Of a stretch of DNA of 64,000 nucleotides, positions 1-9,296 are shown one piece after another. How positions within the stretch are numbered: position 1 is the stretch's first letter; the number at the start of each line of letters is the position of its first letter. The notes under the pieces are model-generated. The model made no database searches. It was not told the origin of the DNA and worked only from the letters and a program-made list of their open reading frames with translations. Source of the DNA: an uncultured Aquimarina sp. (lineage in GTDB: Bacteria > Bacteroidota > Bacteroidia > Flavobacteriales > Flavobacteriaceae). Location of the stretch: positions 124,001-188,000 of the forward strand of contig CANMTP010000008.1 of the NCBI GenBank assembly GCA_947500845.1. Direction: 5' to 3'. The position numbers were made by a program, and so were the translations under genes.

Positions 1-2
1 GG

Positions 3-1163
3 AAAGGAGATATCATTATAGATGGAGATACCCAATCACAATTGGATGTTCGACTTGCTTTATATCATTTATATGCATTTTCACGAGAGGATTCAAATTT
101 AAGTATTGCACCGATGGGATTAAGTTCACAGGGGTATAACGGACATATATTTTGGGATACTGAGCTTTGGATGTATCCTCCTTTACTTGTCTTAAATCAA
201 GATATTGCCAGATCACTGGTAAATTACCGATCAAATAGACTAGATATTGCCAAAAAGAAAGCTATTAATTTTGGATACAAGGGGGCTATGTTTCCTTGGG
301 AAAGTGACGATACCGGTGAAGAAGCGACACCGGCATGGGCACTTACAGGCACCTTTGAACATCATATCACAGCTGATGTAGGTATTGCATTTTGGAATTA
401 TTACAGAGTAACCAAAGATAAAAGATGGTTAAAAGAGCGAGGATATCCATTATTGAAAGAGGTCGCAGATTACTGGGTCAGTCGTTCTACGATAAATAAG
501 AATGGTTCATATTCAATAAAAAATGTGGTAGGTGCTAATGAGTTTGCTCCAAATGTTGATGATAATGCTTTTACTAACGGTTCTGCAATAACTTGTTTAC
601 GATATGCAACCCTTGCGGCGAAAGAGCTGGGAGTCCTCCCTGATAGCACATGGAACCATGTAGCAAACAAAATAATCATTCATAAATTTGAAGACGGAAC
701 TACAAAGGAACACAGCAATTACAATGGAGATCAAATAAAACAGGCAGATGTTAATCTGTTGGCCTATCCATTGGATATTATTAATGACAAAAAAACCATT
801 TTAAAAGACCTAAAATATTATGAGCCAAAACTAGCAAAAGAAGGCCCTGCTATGGCGCAAAGTGCTTTTGCCGTTATATATGCTAGGTTAGGAGATGCCG
901 ATAATGCTTTTAGACTTTTTAAAAGAAGTTATGAACCTAATAAAAGACCCCCTTTTGGAGCGTTGGCAGAAGCCGCAACTAGCAACAATCCATATTTTGC
1001 TACCGGTGCCGGTGGGATGTTACAAACAGTGATTTTTGGTTTTGCAGGATTACACATTACAGACAAAGGAATCATTCAAAAAAATCCAATACTACCTAAG
1101 ACTTGGAAAAAACTAACGATCACCGGGGTTGGACCTGATAAAAAGACCTATGTTATTGAATAA
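3..1163 (+). CDS. Glycoside hydrolase family 65 protein, 5'-truncated by window edge
   Basis: This is the C-terminal part of a GH65 enzyme (386 residues visible), a family of alpha-glucoside phosphorylases and hydrolases with an (alpha/alpha)6 barrel. The frame is open to the left edge, so the TTG at 42 is internal and the true start lies outside the window. Visible family marks are the FWDTE substrate-binding motif, the GANEF segment whose Glu (nt 540-542) aligns with the general acid of the GPDE motif in phosphorylases, and KQADV further on. The downstream LacI-type gene is convergent, with only 2 bp between the stops. Whether the enzyme phosphorolyses or hydrolyses, and on which glucobiose, cannot be read from this fragment; Flavobacterium GH65 members with hydrolase activity are known. 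The neighbouring GH3 gene suggests glucan or oligosaccharide use. Confidence 0.85.
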   Translation, partial: KGDIIIDGDTQSQLDVRLALYHLYAFSREDSNLSIAPMGLSSQGYNGHIFWDTELWMYPPLLVLNQDIARSLVNYRSNRLDIAKKKAINFGYKGAMFPWESDDTGEEATPAWALTGTFEHHITADVGIAFWNYYRVTKDKRWLKERGYPLLKEVADYWVSRSTINKNGSYSIKNVVGANEFAPNVDDNAFTNGSAITCLRYATLAAKELGVLPDSTWNHVANKIIIHKFEDGTTKEHSNYNGDQIKQADVNLLAYPLDIINDKKTILKDLKYYEPKLAKEGPAMAQSAFAVIYARLGDADNAFRLFKRSYEPNKRPPFGALAEAATSNNPYFATGAGGMLQTVIFGFAGLHITDKGIIQKNPILPKTWKKLTITGVGPDKKTYVIE

Positions 1164-1165
1164 TT

Positions 1166-2176
1166 TTAGCTGGTAGAATCTCTAACGATTAATGAGGTCT
1201 TTATAACTTCGGTTCTTGTTTTGTAATTTTCAATAAAATTATCAAGTTGATCAACTAGAATTTGAGCAGCTTTAGCTCCCAGATCTTCCGCATGTTGAGA
1301 AACTGTAGTTAATTTAGGATACGAATGCTTTGATAATAAGCCATCGGTAAAACCAATAACAGAAACTTCTTCAGGAATTTTATATCCTAATTTATGGGAC
1401 ATATTAATAGTGACCGCAGCCGCTGTCTCGTCTAGCCCCAAAACAGCATCAATATCATTATTTTTGAGAAACTTTTCTATGTCCTTTTCGAAATTCTCAG
1501 GATCTTTCAAAGATAACTCTATTAAAGAAACATGATCGTGCTGATCGATTTCTTCTTTAACTCCTTCCAATCGTAACTTAGCGACACTTAAACCTCCGAT
1601 CGTAGTAATCACTGCAATTTTAGAGCAGTCAGTATCGATAAGATATTGTATTGCATTTTTGGAAGCTATCTTATCATCTACAATTACCTTATCACAGTCT
1701 AATTCATCACTTACTCTATCGAACATCACAATAGGTACATTATCTCTTTTTAATGCCTGGTAGTGGTCGATTTTACCCAGAACCTGGGTTTCCTGACTAA
1801 GAGCAACTATAAAACCATCAACACTACTGTAATTAAGCATCTCTACATACTCTACTTCTTTTTGGTAAGATTCGTTGGTGATACAAGTCACAATCTTATA
1901 TCCGCTCTTTGAAGCCTCTCGTTCTATACCAAATAAAGCCTTGGCAAAAAAATGATTGAGGATCTCGGGTAATATAATACCGATGGTTTTAGTTTTACTG
2001 CTCTTCAGACTTACCGCCAGAGCATTCGGTTTATAATTATAAAAACTAGCCAATTCATGCACCCTATTGATTGTTTTCTGACTAATCTCAGGGTCATTTT
2101 TTAATGATTTGGATACAGTGGATATTGATAAATTTAATTCTCTGGCAAGTTGTTTTAATGTAACCTTTTTCCTCAT
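1166..2176 (-). CDS. LacI/GalR-family transcriptional regulator
   Basis: A 336-residue repressor-type regulator. Residues 4-50 form the LacI helix-turn-helix plus hinge helix (TLKQLARELNLSISTVSKSL, then YKPNALAVSLKSSKTKTIGI). The rest is a periplasmic-binding-protein-like ligand domain with the usual VIGFTDGLLSKHSYPKLTTV end segment. Length is normal for the family. It sits between GH65 (convergent) and GH3 (same strand, upstream), so it probably senses a sugar released by these enzymes and controls them; this is inference from position. The start ATG is the only methionine before the HTH. No palindromic LacI operator was recognised with confidence in the 254 bp upstream of it. Confidence 0.93.
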   Translation of the reverse strand: MRKKVTLKQLARELNLSISTVSKSLKNDPEISQKTINRVHELASFYNYKPNALAVSLKSSKTKTIGIILPEILNHFFAKALFGIEREASKSGYKIVTCITNESYQKEVEYVEMLNYSSVDGFIVALSQETQVLGKIDHYQALKRDNVPIVMFDRVSDELDCDKVIVDDKIASKNAIQYLIDTDCSKIAVITTIGGLSVAKLRLEGVKEEIDQHDHVSLIELSLKDPENFEKDIEKFLKNNDIDAVLGLDETAAAVTINMSHKLGYKIPEEVSVIGFTDGLLSKHSYPKLTTVSQHAEDLGAKAAQILVDQLDNFIENYKTRTEVIKTSLIVRDSTS

Positions 2177-2430
2177 GACCTCAAGTTTGGCATTTCCTAT
2201 TTTAGACTTATAAGCATATTAGTCAAATTATCTTTGGAGTCTAAATTAAGCTTTTTTCTCAATCTATAACTGCTCACATCTACACTTTGTGAACTTATTC
2301 TTAATAGCCATATAATTTTGATTACAAAAAGTTACATCGAGATCTGTAATACCCTATAACCATGATACATCTAGAATACTCATAAGGATATTATAACAAT
2401 CATCACGCTTACTCAACAAAATCTAAATTT

Positions 2431-4755
2431 TTATTTTTCAAAAGAAAAGTCAGTCTCTAGAAGGGTATTAGAACTTCCTCCAATAAAAACTTTAAATTCC
2501 CCCGGTTCTGCTTCCCATTTTCTATTAGCTGTATAAAATTGTATGGTCTCTTCATTAATGATAAAAGATACTGTTTTGCTTTTTCCGGGTTCTAATTCAA
2601 TTAATTCAAAACCCTTGAGTTCTTTTACGGGTCTTGTAAGACTACCTATAAGATCACGAATATACAATTGTACAACTTCTTTACCTTTTCGTTTTCCAGT
2701 ATTAGTAACAGTAATAGATACTTCAATTTTACCTCCAGAAGAGAAAGATGATGAACTGATCTTAAGATCTTTATAATCGAATGTAGTATAACTTAACCCA
2801 TGACCAAATGGAAATAATGGCTCATTTTTCTCGTCGGTGTAATGAGACCAAAATACCAGTCCTTCTGGATTAGAGGGTCTTCCTGTATTTTTGGCATTGT
2901 AATAGATAGGTACTTGACCTACACTACGCGGGAATGAAACCGGTAGTTTCCCGGAAGGATTATAATCTCCAAATAAAACATCGGCAATAGCATTACCCGA
3001 CTCAGAACCCAAATGCCATGCTTCAACTATAGCCGGAGCTTTTTCTGCCACATGAGTTATTGCCATGGGTCGGCCATTCATCAATACCACCACTATATTT
3101 TTATTTACTTCATAAATTGCTTCGAAAAGTTTTTGTTGCGGTATGGTAAGCTCGATATTAGCCTGGCTTCTGCCCTCCCCTGACTGAAAAGCTTCCTCAC
3201 CGATGGCCAAAACCACTAGCCCTGCACTTTTTGCAATGTCAACAGCCTCTGTAATTCCTGAAGTATCTTCTCGATTTATTGCTAATTCTTTGATAAAATT
3301 TCGTTCACCTTTACCAAGTTTAACACCTTGTGCATGAGATACTTTCACATTTTTATCAACCTTTGCTTTTATTCCTTCGAGAAGTGAAACAGCAGAATTG
3401 GCTGTAGCCATTCCTCTCCAACTACCAATTGGAGTATCTTTATCATCGGCTAACGGACCAATTACTGCGATACTTTGTATATCTTTTTTGAGCGGCAATA
3501 TATCCTTATCATTTTTAAGCAAAACAATAGATTTTTTAGCCACGTCTCTCGAAACCTCGAGATTCTCTTTAGTGTACATGTCTTTTTTTTCACGCGTTTC
3601 ATCACAATATTTGAAAGGATCATCAAATAGCCCCAAATCTAATTTAACTTTGAGTATTCGTTTTACAGCGTCATCAATCAATTTTTCATCAACCTTACCT
3701 TCTTTTACTAAGTTTTCGAGTCCTGCTTCATATGCTCTTCCTTCCATATCCATATCATTGCCGGCAATAATTGCTCGTTCTGCCGCGTGGATTTTATCTT
3801 TGGCATATCCATGGTATATCATTTCTGCTATAGATCCCCAATCTGAAACTACAAAACCATTCCAGTTCCAATCTTTCTTTAATATCTCTCTTTGTAATTT
3901 TTTATGACCCGTTGCTGGTATTCCATCAACCTCATTAAAAGCACTCATCATAGTTGCTACTCCCGCGTTTGCTGCTGCCTTAAAAGGTGGCAGTACTGTG
4001 TTATAAAGTTCATATTCTCCTATACTTACGGTATTATAATCTCTTCCACCTTCAGCAAATCCGTAAGCTGCAAAATGTTTTGCACATGCCGCTAGTGTTT
4101 TATTGTCAGAGAGATCATTTCCTTGAAATCCTTGTATTCTTGCAACTGCTATCTTAGAACCCAAAAAAGGATCTTCTCCTGCTCCTTCCATTATTCTTCC
4201 CCATCTGGCATCTCTTGAGATATCAACCATAGGACCGAATGCCCAATTAATTCCAGAGGCTGTAGCTTCTTTTGCTGCAATCGATGAAGACTTTTCTATA
4301 GCCTCAAGATCCCAACTTGCACTTTCTCCTAATGGTATAGGAAAAATGGTTTTGAAACCGTGTATCACATCATATCCAAAAAGCAACGGTATCTTTAACC
4401 TTGAATGATCCATAACTAAACTTTGCAATTCTCTAGCCCCACTTACAGAAGTCACATTAAGCATCGCTCCTACTTCTCCATTTTTAAGCTTTTCATATTT
4501 TTCCTTATTACCTACATCAGATGGCGGTCCTGTAACATCCCAGCTTCCATTATATAGAACCAGCTGCCCTATTTTTTCCTTAAGAGTCATTATAGAAAGT
4601 AAAGAGTCTATTTTATTTTCTACAATGTTTTTGTTGTTCATTGGTATTGTGCTTGTTTTTGTTGAATTTTGAGAAAATAAATTGGTCGAACTTAATAAAA
4701 GTATCAACAACGTATATTTAGTGAGTACTTGGGTGATGTTTTTTCTTGTTTTCAT
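2431..4755 (-). CDS. bglX: Glycoside hydrolase family 3 beta-glucosidase (BglX-like), secreted
   Basis: A 774-residue GH3 enzyme that should release glucose from the non-reducing end of beta-glucosides. Residues 1-29 look like a signal peptide (LLILLLSSTNLFSQ), so it is periplasmic or exported. The N-terminal barrel carries GFVVSDWGS with the expected nucleophile Asp at residue 305 and the KHFAAYG substrate-binding segment. The second alpha/beta domain holds IGEEAFQSGEGRSQ, and a fibronectin-III-like C-terminal domain runs through VQLYIRDLIGSLTRPVKELK. Length matches BglX of Gram-negative bacteria. Its own promoter should lie in the 389-bp gap shared with the divergent AhpD-like gene at 5145. 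Confidence 0.95.
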   Translation of the reverse strand: MKTRKNITQVLTKYTLLILLLSSTNLFSQNSTKTSTIPMNNKNIVENKIDSLLSIMTLKEKIGQLVLYNGSWDVTGPPSDVGNKEKYEKLKNGEVGAMLNVTSVSGARELQSLVMDHSRLKIPLLFGYDVIHGFKTIFPIPLGESASWDLEAIEKSSSIAAKEATASGINWAFGPMVDISRDARWGRIMEGAGEDPFLGSKIAVARIQGFQGNDLSDNKTLAACAKHFAAYGFAEGGRDYNTVSIGEYELYNTVLPPFKAAANAGVATMMSAFNEVDGIPATGHKKLQREILKKDWNWNGFVVSDWGSIAEMIYHGYAKDKIHAAERAIIAGNDMDMEGRAYEAGLENLVKEGKVDEKLIDDAVKRILKVKLDLGLFDDPFKYCDETREKKDMYTKENLEVSRDVAKKSIVLLKNDKDILPLKKDIQSIAVIGPLADDKDTPIGSWRGMATANSAVSLLEGIKAKVDKNVKVSHAQGVKLGKGERNFIKELAINREDTSGITEAVDIAKSAGLVVLAIGEEAFQSGEGRSQANIELTIPQQKLFEAIYEVNKNIVVVLMNGRPMAITHVAEKAPAIVEAWHLGSESGNAIADVLFGDYNPSGKLPVSFPRSVGQVPIYYNAKNTGRPSNPEGLVFWSHYTDEKNEPLFPFGHGLSYTTFDYKDLKISSSSFSSGGKIEVSITVTNTGKRKGKEVVQLYIRDLIGSLTRPVKELKGFELIELEPGKSKTVSFIINEETIQFYTANRKWEAEPGEFKVFIGGSSNTLLETDFSFEK

Positions 4756-5144
4756 TAAAAATGATTTTAGAACTTCTGCTTTTGTTCATTTAAATTTATG
4801 ATACAGCTTAGTTAGTTTGGCTTATTAAAATCTAAACATTTTATTTACAAATGAAATTTAGATATAATAATTTTAGGGTATTTATCATAAAAAATAATTG
4901 TCCATAATCTAGATTTAAAATATAATCTTTAATTAATCATGCTGCTAGATTTTCTAGAACGTAATCAAAACCAAGAAGATAGATATTCAAAGAATATCAA
5001 TAATTCTCCTTATATTCTGGTTCAAATTACTTAATAATAGCCATAGTATTTTCGAATTAAAAAAATATATCTTTTATTGTAAGTATATAAGCACAATTTA
5101 CGACAAATACATTTCACGTCTCTATCAAAAAAACTAAATATACG
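4756..5144. other. Divergent intergenic region, promoters for GH3 (-) and arsenosugar locus (+)
   Basis: This 389-bp, very AT-rich stretch separates two divergent genes and has no credible ORF. It must hold both start regions, but no clean TAnnTTTG -7 element is obvious on either strand. A short inverted repeat reading ctaga-ttt-tctag lies near 4945-4957. I see nothing else definable. Confidence 0.4.
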
Positions 5145-5480
5145 ATGTCTAAAACATATTATGATCCTGCTGATTTAAGAAAATTTGGAAAAATTACCGA
5201 ATGGAGTGAAGAGTTGGGCACAAAATTCTTCGATTATTATGGAAAAGTATTTGAAGAAGGAGCTTTAAGTGCTAGGGAAAAATCACTAATCGCACTGGCA
5301 GTATCTCATGTTGTAAAGTGCCCATATTGCATTGACGCTTACACCAAAGATGGGTTGCAAAGAGGAATCACAAAAGAAGAAATGATGGAAGCGGTACACG
5401 CAGGAGCCGCAATAGAAAGTGGTGCCACATTGGTTCATGGTGTACAGATGATGAACAAATATGAAAAACTATCAATGTAA
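5145..5480 (+). CDS. Arsenosugar-associated AhpD/carboxymuconolactone-decarboxylase-like protein
   Basis: A 111-residue single-domain protein of the AhpD-like (alkylhydroperoxidase/CMD) fold. It carries the redox CxxC pair at C59 and C62 (KCPYCIDAY) and the ALSAREKSLIALAVSHVV helix typical of the family. Classical AhpD has CxxCxxxH, but the His position here is Tyr66, so the proton relay differs. The length and the CPYCIDAY motif fit the small peroxidase-like proteins that accompany ArsS in arsenosugar clusters. It is the first gene of the locus, 98 bp upstream of arsS. A role in handling thiols or oxidised arsenicals is a guess. It could also be a generic CMD protein, but the context favours the arsenosugar subgroup. 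Confidence 0.85.
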   Translation: MSKTYYDPADLRKFGKITEWSEELGTKFFDYYGKVFEEGALSAREKSLIALAVSHVVKCPYCIDAYTKDGLQRGITKEEMMEAVHAGAAIESGATLVHGVQMMNKYEKLSM

Positions 5481-5578
5481 ACACTGATAATCAATTTTGT
5501 TTATTAAAATTGTACCTATCGCTTATACTGACGAGGGATAGGATTCAAGCTCCAAGTCAAAATAATTGAATAAAAAAG

Positions 5579-6646
5579 ATGTCTGAAGTCAAAACAAAAA
5601 AGTCTCTACATAAACGCAATGATCAGTTGGCAGATGCTAACAGGCAGCTTGAAATTTTAAATAATGGGATTTTTGCCAATGGTGAGTTGCCCAGGTTCGC
5701 AGATAAAATTGCAGAAATAGGTTATTCTCCTTTGCGCCCAAACAAACTGGAGATCCTGCAGATCAATGTAGGGTATATGTGTAATCAGGTATGTGAACAT
5801 TGCCACGTAGATGCAGGGCCAGATCGTAAAGAGATTATGACCAAAGAAACCATGCAGCAATGCTTAGAAGTCATCAAAAAAACAGGTGCACATACCCTTG
5901 ATTTAACTGGAGGAGCTCCTGAGATGAATCCAAATTTCAGATGGTTTGTAGAAGAAGCAAGCAAAGCTGGTATTAAGGATTTTATTGTAAGGAGTAATCT
6001 AACCATTATACGTGCGAACAAGAAATATCACGACCTTCCTGATTTTTTCAAAAAACATAATGTGCACGTAGTTTCCTCTATGCCTCACTGGACCAGAGGA
6101 AAAACAGATAAACAAAGGGGTGATGGCGTTTTTGATAAATCTATCAAAGCGTTACAAGAACTAAATGAAAGAGGATACGGCATGCCCAATAGTAATCTTA
6201 AATTAGATTTGGTATACAATCCATCTGGAGCTTTCTTGCCGGGAGACCAAGCCTCTATGGAGAAAGAGTTCAAAAAAGCATTATTAGAGGATTTTGGAAT
6301 ACATTTTCATAACCTTTTTGCAATTACTAATTTACCCATCAGTAGATTTTTAGATTATTTAATCGCTTCAGAAAACTATGAAGATTATATGTACGCCCTG
6401 GTAGATGCTTATAATCCCGATGCGGTAGCTAATGTGATGTGCACTAATACGATCTCGGTGAGTTGGGATGGTTGGCTCTACGATTGTGATTTTAATCAAA
6501 TGTTAGATCTCAAAGTGGCCAGTAAAGTGAAACATATTAGTGACTACAATGAAGAGTTGCTTCAGGATAGAAATATTGTTATTTCTCAACATTGTTATGG
6601 TTGCACAGCCGGGGCCGGAAGTAGTTGCCAGGGAACCGTAGCCTAA
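5579..6646 (+). CDS. arsS: Arsenosugar biosynthesis radical SAM/Cys-rich protein ArsS
   Basis: A 355-residue radical SAM enzyme. The cluster motif C68-N-Q-V-C72-E-H-C75 binds the 4Fe-4S centre, followed by LDLTGGAPEMNP, the SAM-contacting GGxP segment. The C-terminus is Cys-rich (C339, C342, C350 in CYGCTAGAGSSC), as in the TIGR04167/DUF3641 architecture. In this family the enzyme transfers a 5'-deoxyadenosyl group to dimethylated arsenic, the step that commits methylarsenic to arsenosugars. Neighbours agree: a methyltransferase, a purine nucleoside phosphorylase and a TIGR04282 glycosyltransferase lie downstream on the same strand. The ATG follows a purine-rich leader (gaataaaaaag). The rhodanese gene begins 20 bp after the stop, so the two are probably co-transcribed. 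Confidence 0.95.
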   Translation: MSEVKTKKSLHKRNDQLADANRQLEILNNGIFANGELPRFADKIAEIGYSPLRPNKLEILQINVGYMCNQVCEHCHVDAGPDRKEIMTKETMQQCLEVIKKTGAHTLDLTGGAPEMNPNFRWFVEEASKAGIKDFIVRSNLTIIRANKKYHDLPDFFKKHNVHVVSSMPHWTRGKTDKQRGDGVFDKSIKALQELNERGYGMPNSNLKLDLVYNPSGAFLPGDQASMEKEFKKALLEDFGIHFHNLFAITNLPISRFLDYLIASENYEDYMYALVDAYNPDAVANVMCTNTISVSWDGWLYDCDFNQMLDLKVASKVKHISDYNEELLQDRNIVISQHCYGCTAGAGSSCQGTVA

Positions 6647-6666
6647 TATTTCAAAGTTCTTTTTAG

Positions 6667-7164
6667 ATGAAGCATATTTTCCTTTTCATATCATTATTCT
6701 TTTCAGTTTTTGGAAGCGCTCAAAATTCTCTGGATGAACTACTAAAAACATATAACAATGAAAACATTCCTTATATTTCTGTGATAGAGTTAATGGAAAT
6801 TCAGGAACAAGTACATCTATTTGATGCTCGTGAAAAAGATGAATACGAAGTAAGTCATATCAGAAACGCAATAAATATTGGATATACCAATTTCGAGATA
6901 GAAATTGTTAAGAAACAAAATATTCAGAAAAACGATACCATCGTAGTATATTGTAGTTTAGGAGTTCGTTCTGAAGATATTTCTGAAAAGTTAAAAGAGG
7001 CAGGCTTTACTAATGTATACAACTTGTATGGTGGTGTTTTTGAATGGAAAAATAACAACTACCCCGTTATAAATTTGCAGGGTCAATTAACCGATAAAGT
7101 CCATGCTTACTCCAAACAATGGGCAAAATGGTTACTTAAAGGAAAAAAAGTATATTCAAATTGA
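6667..7164 (+). CDS. Exported rhodanese-like domain protein
   Basis: A 165-residue protein with an N-terminal signal peptide (about residues 1-18, ending FSVFGSAQ) and one rhodanese domain. The domain shows LFDAREKDEYEVSHIRNAIN and an active-site loop CSLGVRS with catalytic Cys96. Such domains carry a persulfide or thiol and usually move sulfur. In this operon, 20 bp after arsS and overlapping the next gene by 4 bp, it may serve sulfur or thiol chemistry of arsenicals in the periplasm; this role is inferred from position only. Length is normal for a single-domain rhodanese with a leader. Confidence 0.9.
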   Translation: MKHIFLFISLFFSVFGSAQNSLDELLKTYNNENIPYISVIELMEIQEQVHLFDAREKDEYEVSHIRNAINIGYTNFEIEIVKKQNIQKNDTIVVYCSLGVRSEDISEKLKEAGFTNVYNLYGGVFEWKNNNYPVINLQGQLTDKVHAYSKQWAKWLLKGKKVYSN

Positions 7165-7769
7165 GCGAGAAAAATCTATTGATGATTTTTACCCGAAATC
7201 CTGAATTGGGTAAATGTAAAACACGTTTGGCTTCAACTATTGGAGATCAAGCAGCACTAGAGATCTATATCTTTTTACTAGAACACACCATAGCCATTAC
7301 CAAAGATCTTGATGTATTTAAAGAAGTTCATTATTCTGTTAAGATTAGAGAGCACGACTTATGGGATTCAAAAATTTATGACAAAAAACAACAATCTGGG
7401 GGTGATCTAGGGCAAAGAATGGAACATGCTTTTGCCAAAGGATTTGCAAATGGTTACCAAAATATCATTATCATTGGTAGTGATATGTATGAGTTAAATA
7501 AACAAGATTTAGAAAGAGCTTTTAAAACCTTACAATCTCATGATTATGTGATTGGTCCAGCAGAAGATGGAGGATACTATTTATTTGGAATGAAATCCTT
7601 AAATTCACAGGTTTTTAAAAACAAAATCTGGGGAACAGCAACTGTTCTTGAGGACACATTAAATGACTTAAGAAATAACAATATAAAACTATTAGAAGAA
7701 CGTAACGATGTAGATTATTATGAGGATATAAAAGACATTGATGTTTTTCAAAAATTTTTAAACCAATGA
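7161..7769 (+). CDS. TIGR04282/DUF2064 family arsenosugar glycosyltransferase
   Basis: A 202-residue GT-A-like nucleotidyl/glycosyl transferase of the DUF2064 (TIGR04282) group. The N-terminal FTRNPELGKCKTRLA is the nucleotide-sugar-binding signature; IIIGSDMYEL supplies the metal-binding Asp and GPAEDGGYYLFGM follows. The start is a TTG at 7161 that overlaps the rhodanese stop (TTGA). An ATG at 7182 would remove the first beta-strand residues, so TTG is preferred. Its stop overlaps the next start as ATGA, so it is translationally coupled on both sides. In arsenosugar loci this enzyme is paired with the TIGR04283 enzyme, here encoded at 14199. The exact sugar step is not established by sequence. 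Confidence 0.9.
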   Translation: MSEKNLLMIFTRNPELGKCKTRLASTIGDQAALEIYIFLLEHTIAITKDLDVFKEVHYSVKIREHDLWDSKIYDKKQQSGGDLGQRMEHAFAKGFANGYQNIIIIGSDMYELNKQDLERAFKTLQSHDYVIGPAEDGGYYLFGMKSLNSQVFKNKIWGTATVLEDTLNDLRNNNIKLLEERNDVDYYEDIKDIDVFQKFLNQ

Positions 7770-8578
7770 TAAAGTATATTGACGAAACAACTGATTTCTT
7801 AAAGGAGAGAGGTTTTGAAAACCCCGAGATTGGGATTATATTAGGAACCGGATTAGGACAGCTGATCAATGAAATTGAAATTAGTAAAGAAATAAGCTAT
7901 AACCATATCCCTAATTTCCCTACAGCTACGGTTGAGTTTCATAAAGGAAAATTAATTTATGGTATTCTTGAAGGCAAAACAGTTATCGTCATGCAAGGCC
8001 GCTTTCATTTGTACGAAGGATACTCACTACAGGATGTAACCTATCCCGTAAGAATAATGCACAAATTAGGAATCAAAACACTATTGGTATCTAATGCATC
8101 GGGAGCCGTCAATCTCAATTTCAAAAAAGGAGAATTGATGCTTATCGACGATCACATCAATCTTCAGGGAGGTTCGCCTCTGGCTTTTAAAGGAGTAGAA
8201 CAATTAGGAAACAGGTTTACAGACATGAGTGCCCCATACGATAAAAAAATTAATGCAACATTAAGAGCTATTGCCAAAGAAAAAAAGATTAACCTTCACA
8301 AAGGGGTTTATGCCTCGGTATTAGGTCCTCAGCTAGAAACTAGGGCAGAATATCGTTATCTTAAAACTATTGGGGCAGATGCAGTTGGAATGAGTACGGT
8401 ACCCGAGGTAATTGTTGCTAACCATTTAGATCTTCCGGTCGCTGCAATATCAGTTTTGACAGACGAATGCGATCCAGACCACCTTAAACCTATAGACATC
8501 GATGAAATTATTGCGATGGCAGGAAAAGCAGAGCCTGAAATGATTTTACTTTTCAAAGAATTAATAAAATCTCTTTAA
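7766..8578 (+). CDS. Purine-nucleoside phosphorylase (trimeric PNP family)
   Basis: A 270-residue member of the PNP/MTAP family. Signatures are the phosphate loop GTGLGQL near residue 29, the VIVMQGRFHLYEGY segment, NASGAVN, the GPQLETRAEYRYLKTIGADA block and VGMSTVPEVIVA. The family splits purine nucleosides with phosphate to free base and ribose-1-phosphate. Its start overlaps the preceding glycosyltransferase stop by 4 bp (ATGA). In this setting it could remove adenine from the dimethylarsinoyl-deoxyadenosine made by ArsS, an attractive but untested assignment. Plain purine salvage is the alternative. Confidence 0.92.
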   Translation: MIKYIDETTDFLKERGFENPEIGIILGTGLGQLINEIEISKEISYNHIPNFPTATVEFHKGKLIYGILEGKTVIVMQGRFHLYEGYSLQDVTYPVRIMHKLGIKTLLVSNASGAVNLNFKKGELMLIDDHINLQGGSPLAFKGVEQLGNRFTDMSAPYDKKINATLRAIAKEKKINLHKGVYASVLGPQLETRAEYRYLKTIGADAVGMSTVPEVIVANHLDLPVAAISVLTDECDPDHLKPIDIDEIIAMAGKAEPEMILLFKELIKSL

Positions 8579-8682
8579 AATCAATTTTGAAAGTTCAATC
8601 ACAACTTTCCGACTGAATAATGTACAACCCAAAATAACTTATATTTCAAAGTCGTGCGAAAGCTAAATAATCCAATTACGAA

Positions 8683-9267
8683 ATGAAGAAAACTTTGAAT
8701 GATTTAACTAAAGATGAATGGAATAAACTTTTTCCAATTGAATTGGTTGACCATAATCCTGAGTGGAAGAATATTTATGAAAGTGAAAAGAAACGGATTA
8801 TTGATACGGTCGGGAGCGAAACAATTTTGCGGATAGAACACTTTGGGAGTTCATCAATACCTAGCATTAAATCAAAACCATATATTGATTTACTGATTGA
8901 AATTCCTAAAAAACTGTTATTTAATAAGAATTTAATTGGACAATTTACTGAATTAGGATACTCTCATTTCGTAGTTCCTGCCAGAGAAAATATCGAAACA
9001 TACTCATCATTCGGAAAAGGATACAATCTTGATGGAACAAAAGAACAGATTTTTCATATCCATATGTGCCCAAGCGACAATGTAATGTGGAAACAAATTG
9101 ACTTTCGAAATTATTTAAATTCTAACCCCGAAAGAGCAAGACAGTATGAAAATTTAAAAATCGAATTAGCAACTAAGTTCAAAAATGACAGAGGTTGTTA
9201 TGTGCTTGGAAAAACAGATTTTGTAAACGAAACTTTAGATATAATCAAAGAAAAAGCTATCGCATAG
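8683..9267 (+). CDS. GrpB family (UPF0157) nucleotidyltransferase-like protein
   Basis: A 194-residue GrpB/UPF0157 protein with the characteristic ELVDHNPEWKNIYESEKKRI opening, the RIEHFGSSSIPSIKSKPYIDLLI core and HIHMCPSDNVMWKQIDFR. The fold belongs to the nucleotidyltransferase superfamily: the HFGSSS plus KPYIDLLIE pattern matches the G-S and D-x-D type active site. Substrates are unknown for most members. It sits between the phosphorylase (104 bp gap) and arsM (29 bp gap), while the genes before it overlap each other, so it looks inserted into the operon. It is not a standard arsenosugar gene. It may be a passenger or add a nucleotide-transfer step. Confidence 0.88.
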   Translation: MKKTLNDLTKDEWNKLFPIELVDHNPEWKNIYESEKKRIIDTVGSETILRIEHFGSSSIPSIKSKPYIDLLIEIPKKLLFNKNLIGQFTELGYSHFVVPARENIETYSSFGKGYNLDGTKEQIFHIHMCPSDNVMWKQIDFRNYLNSNPERARQYENLKIELATKFKNDRGCYVLGKTDFVNETLDIIKEKAIA

Positions 9268-9296
9268 CACGGTAAAGGAAAAATAAAAATTAGTTT

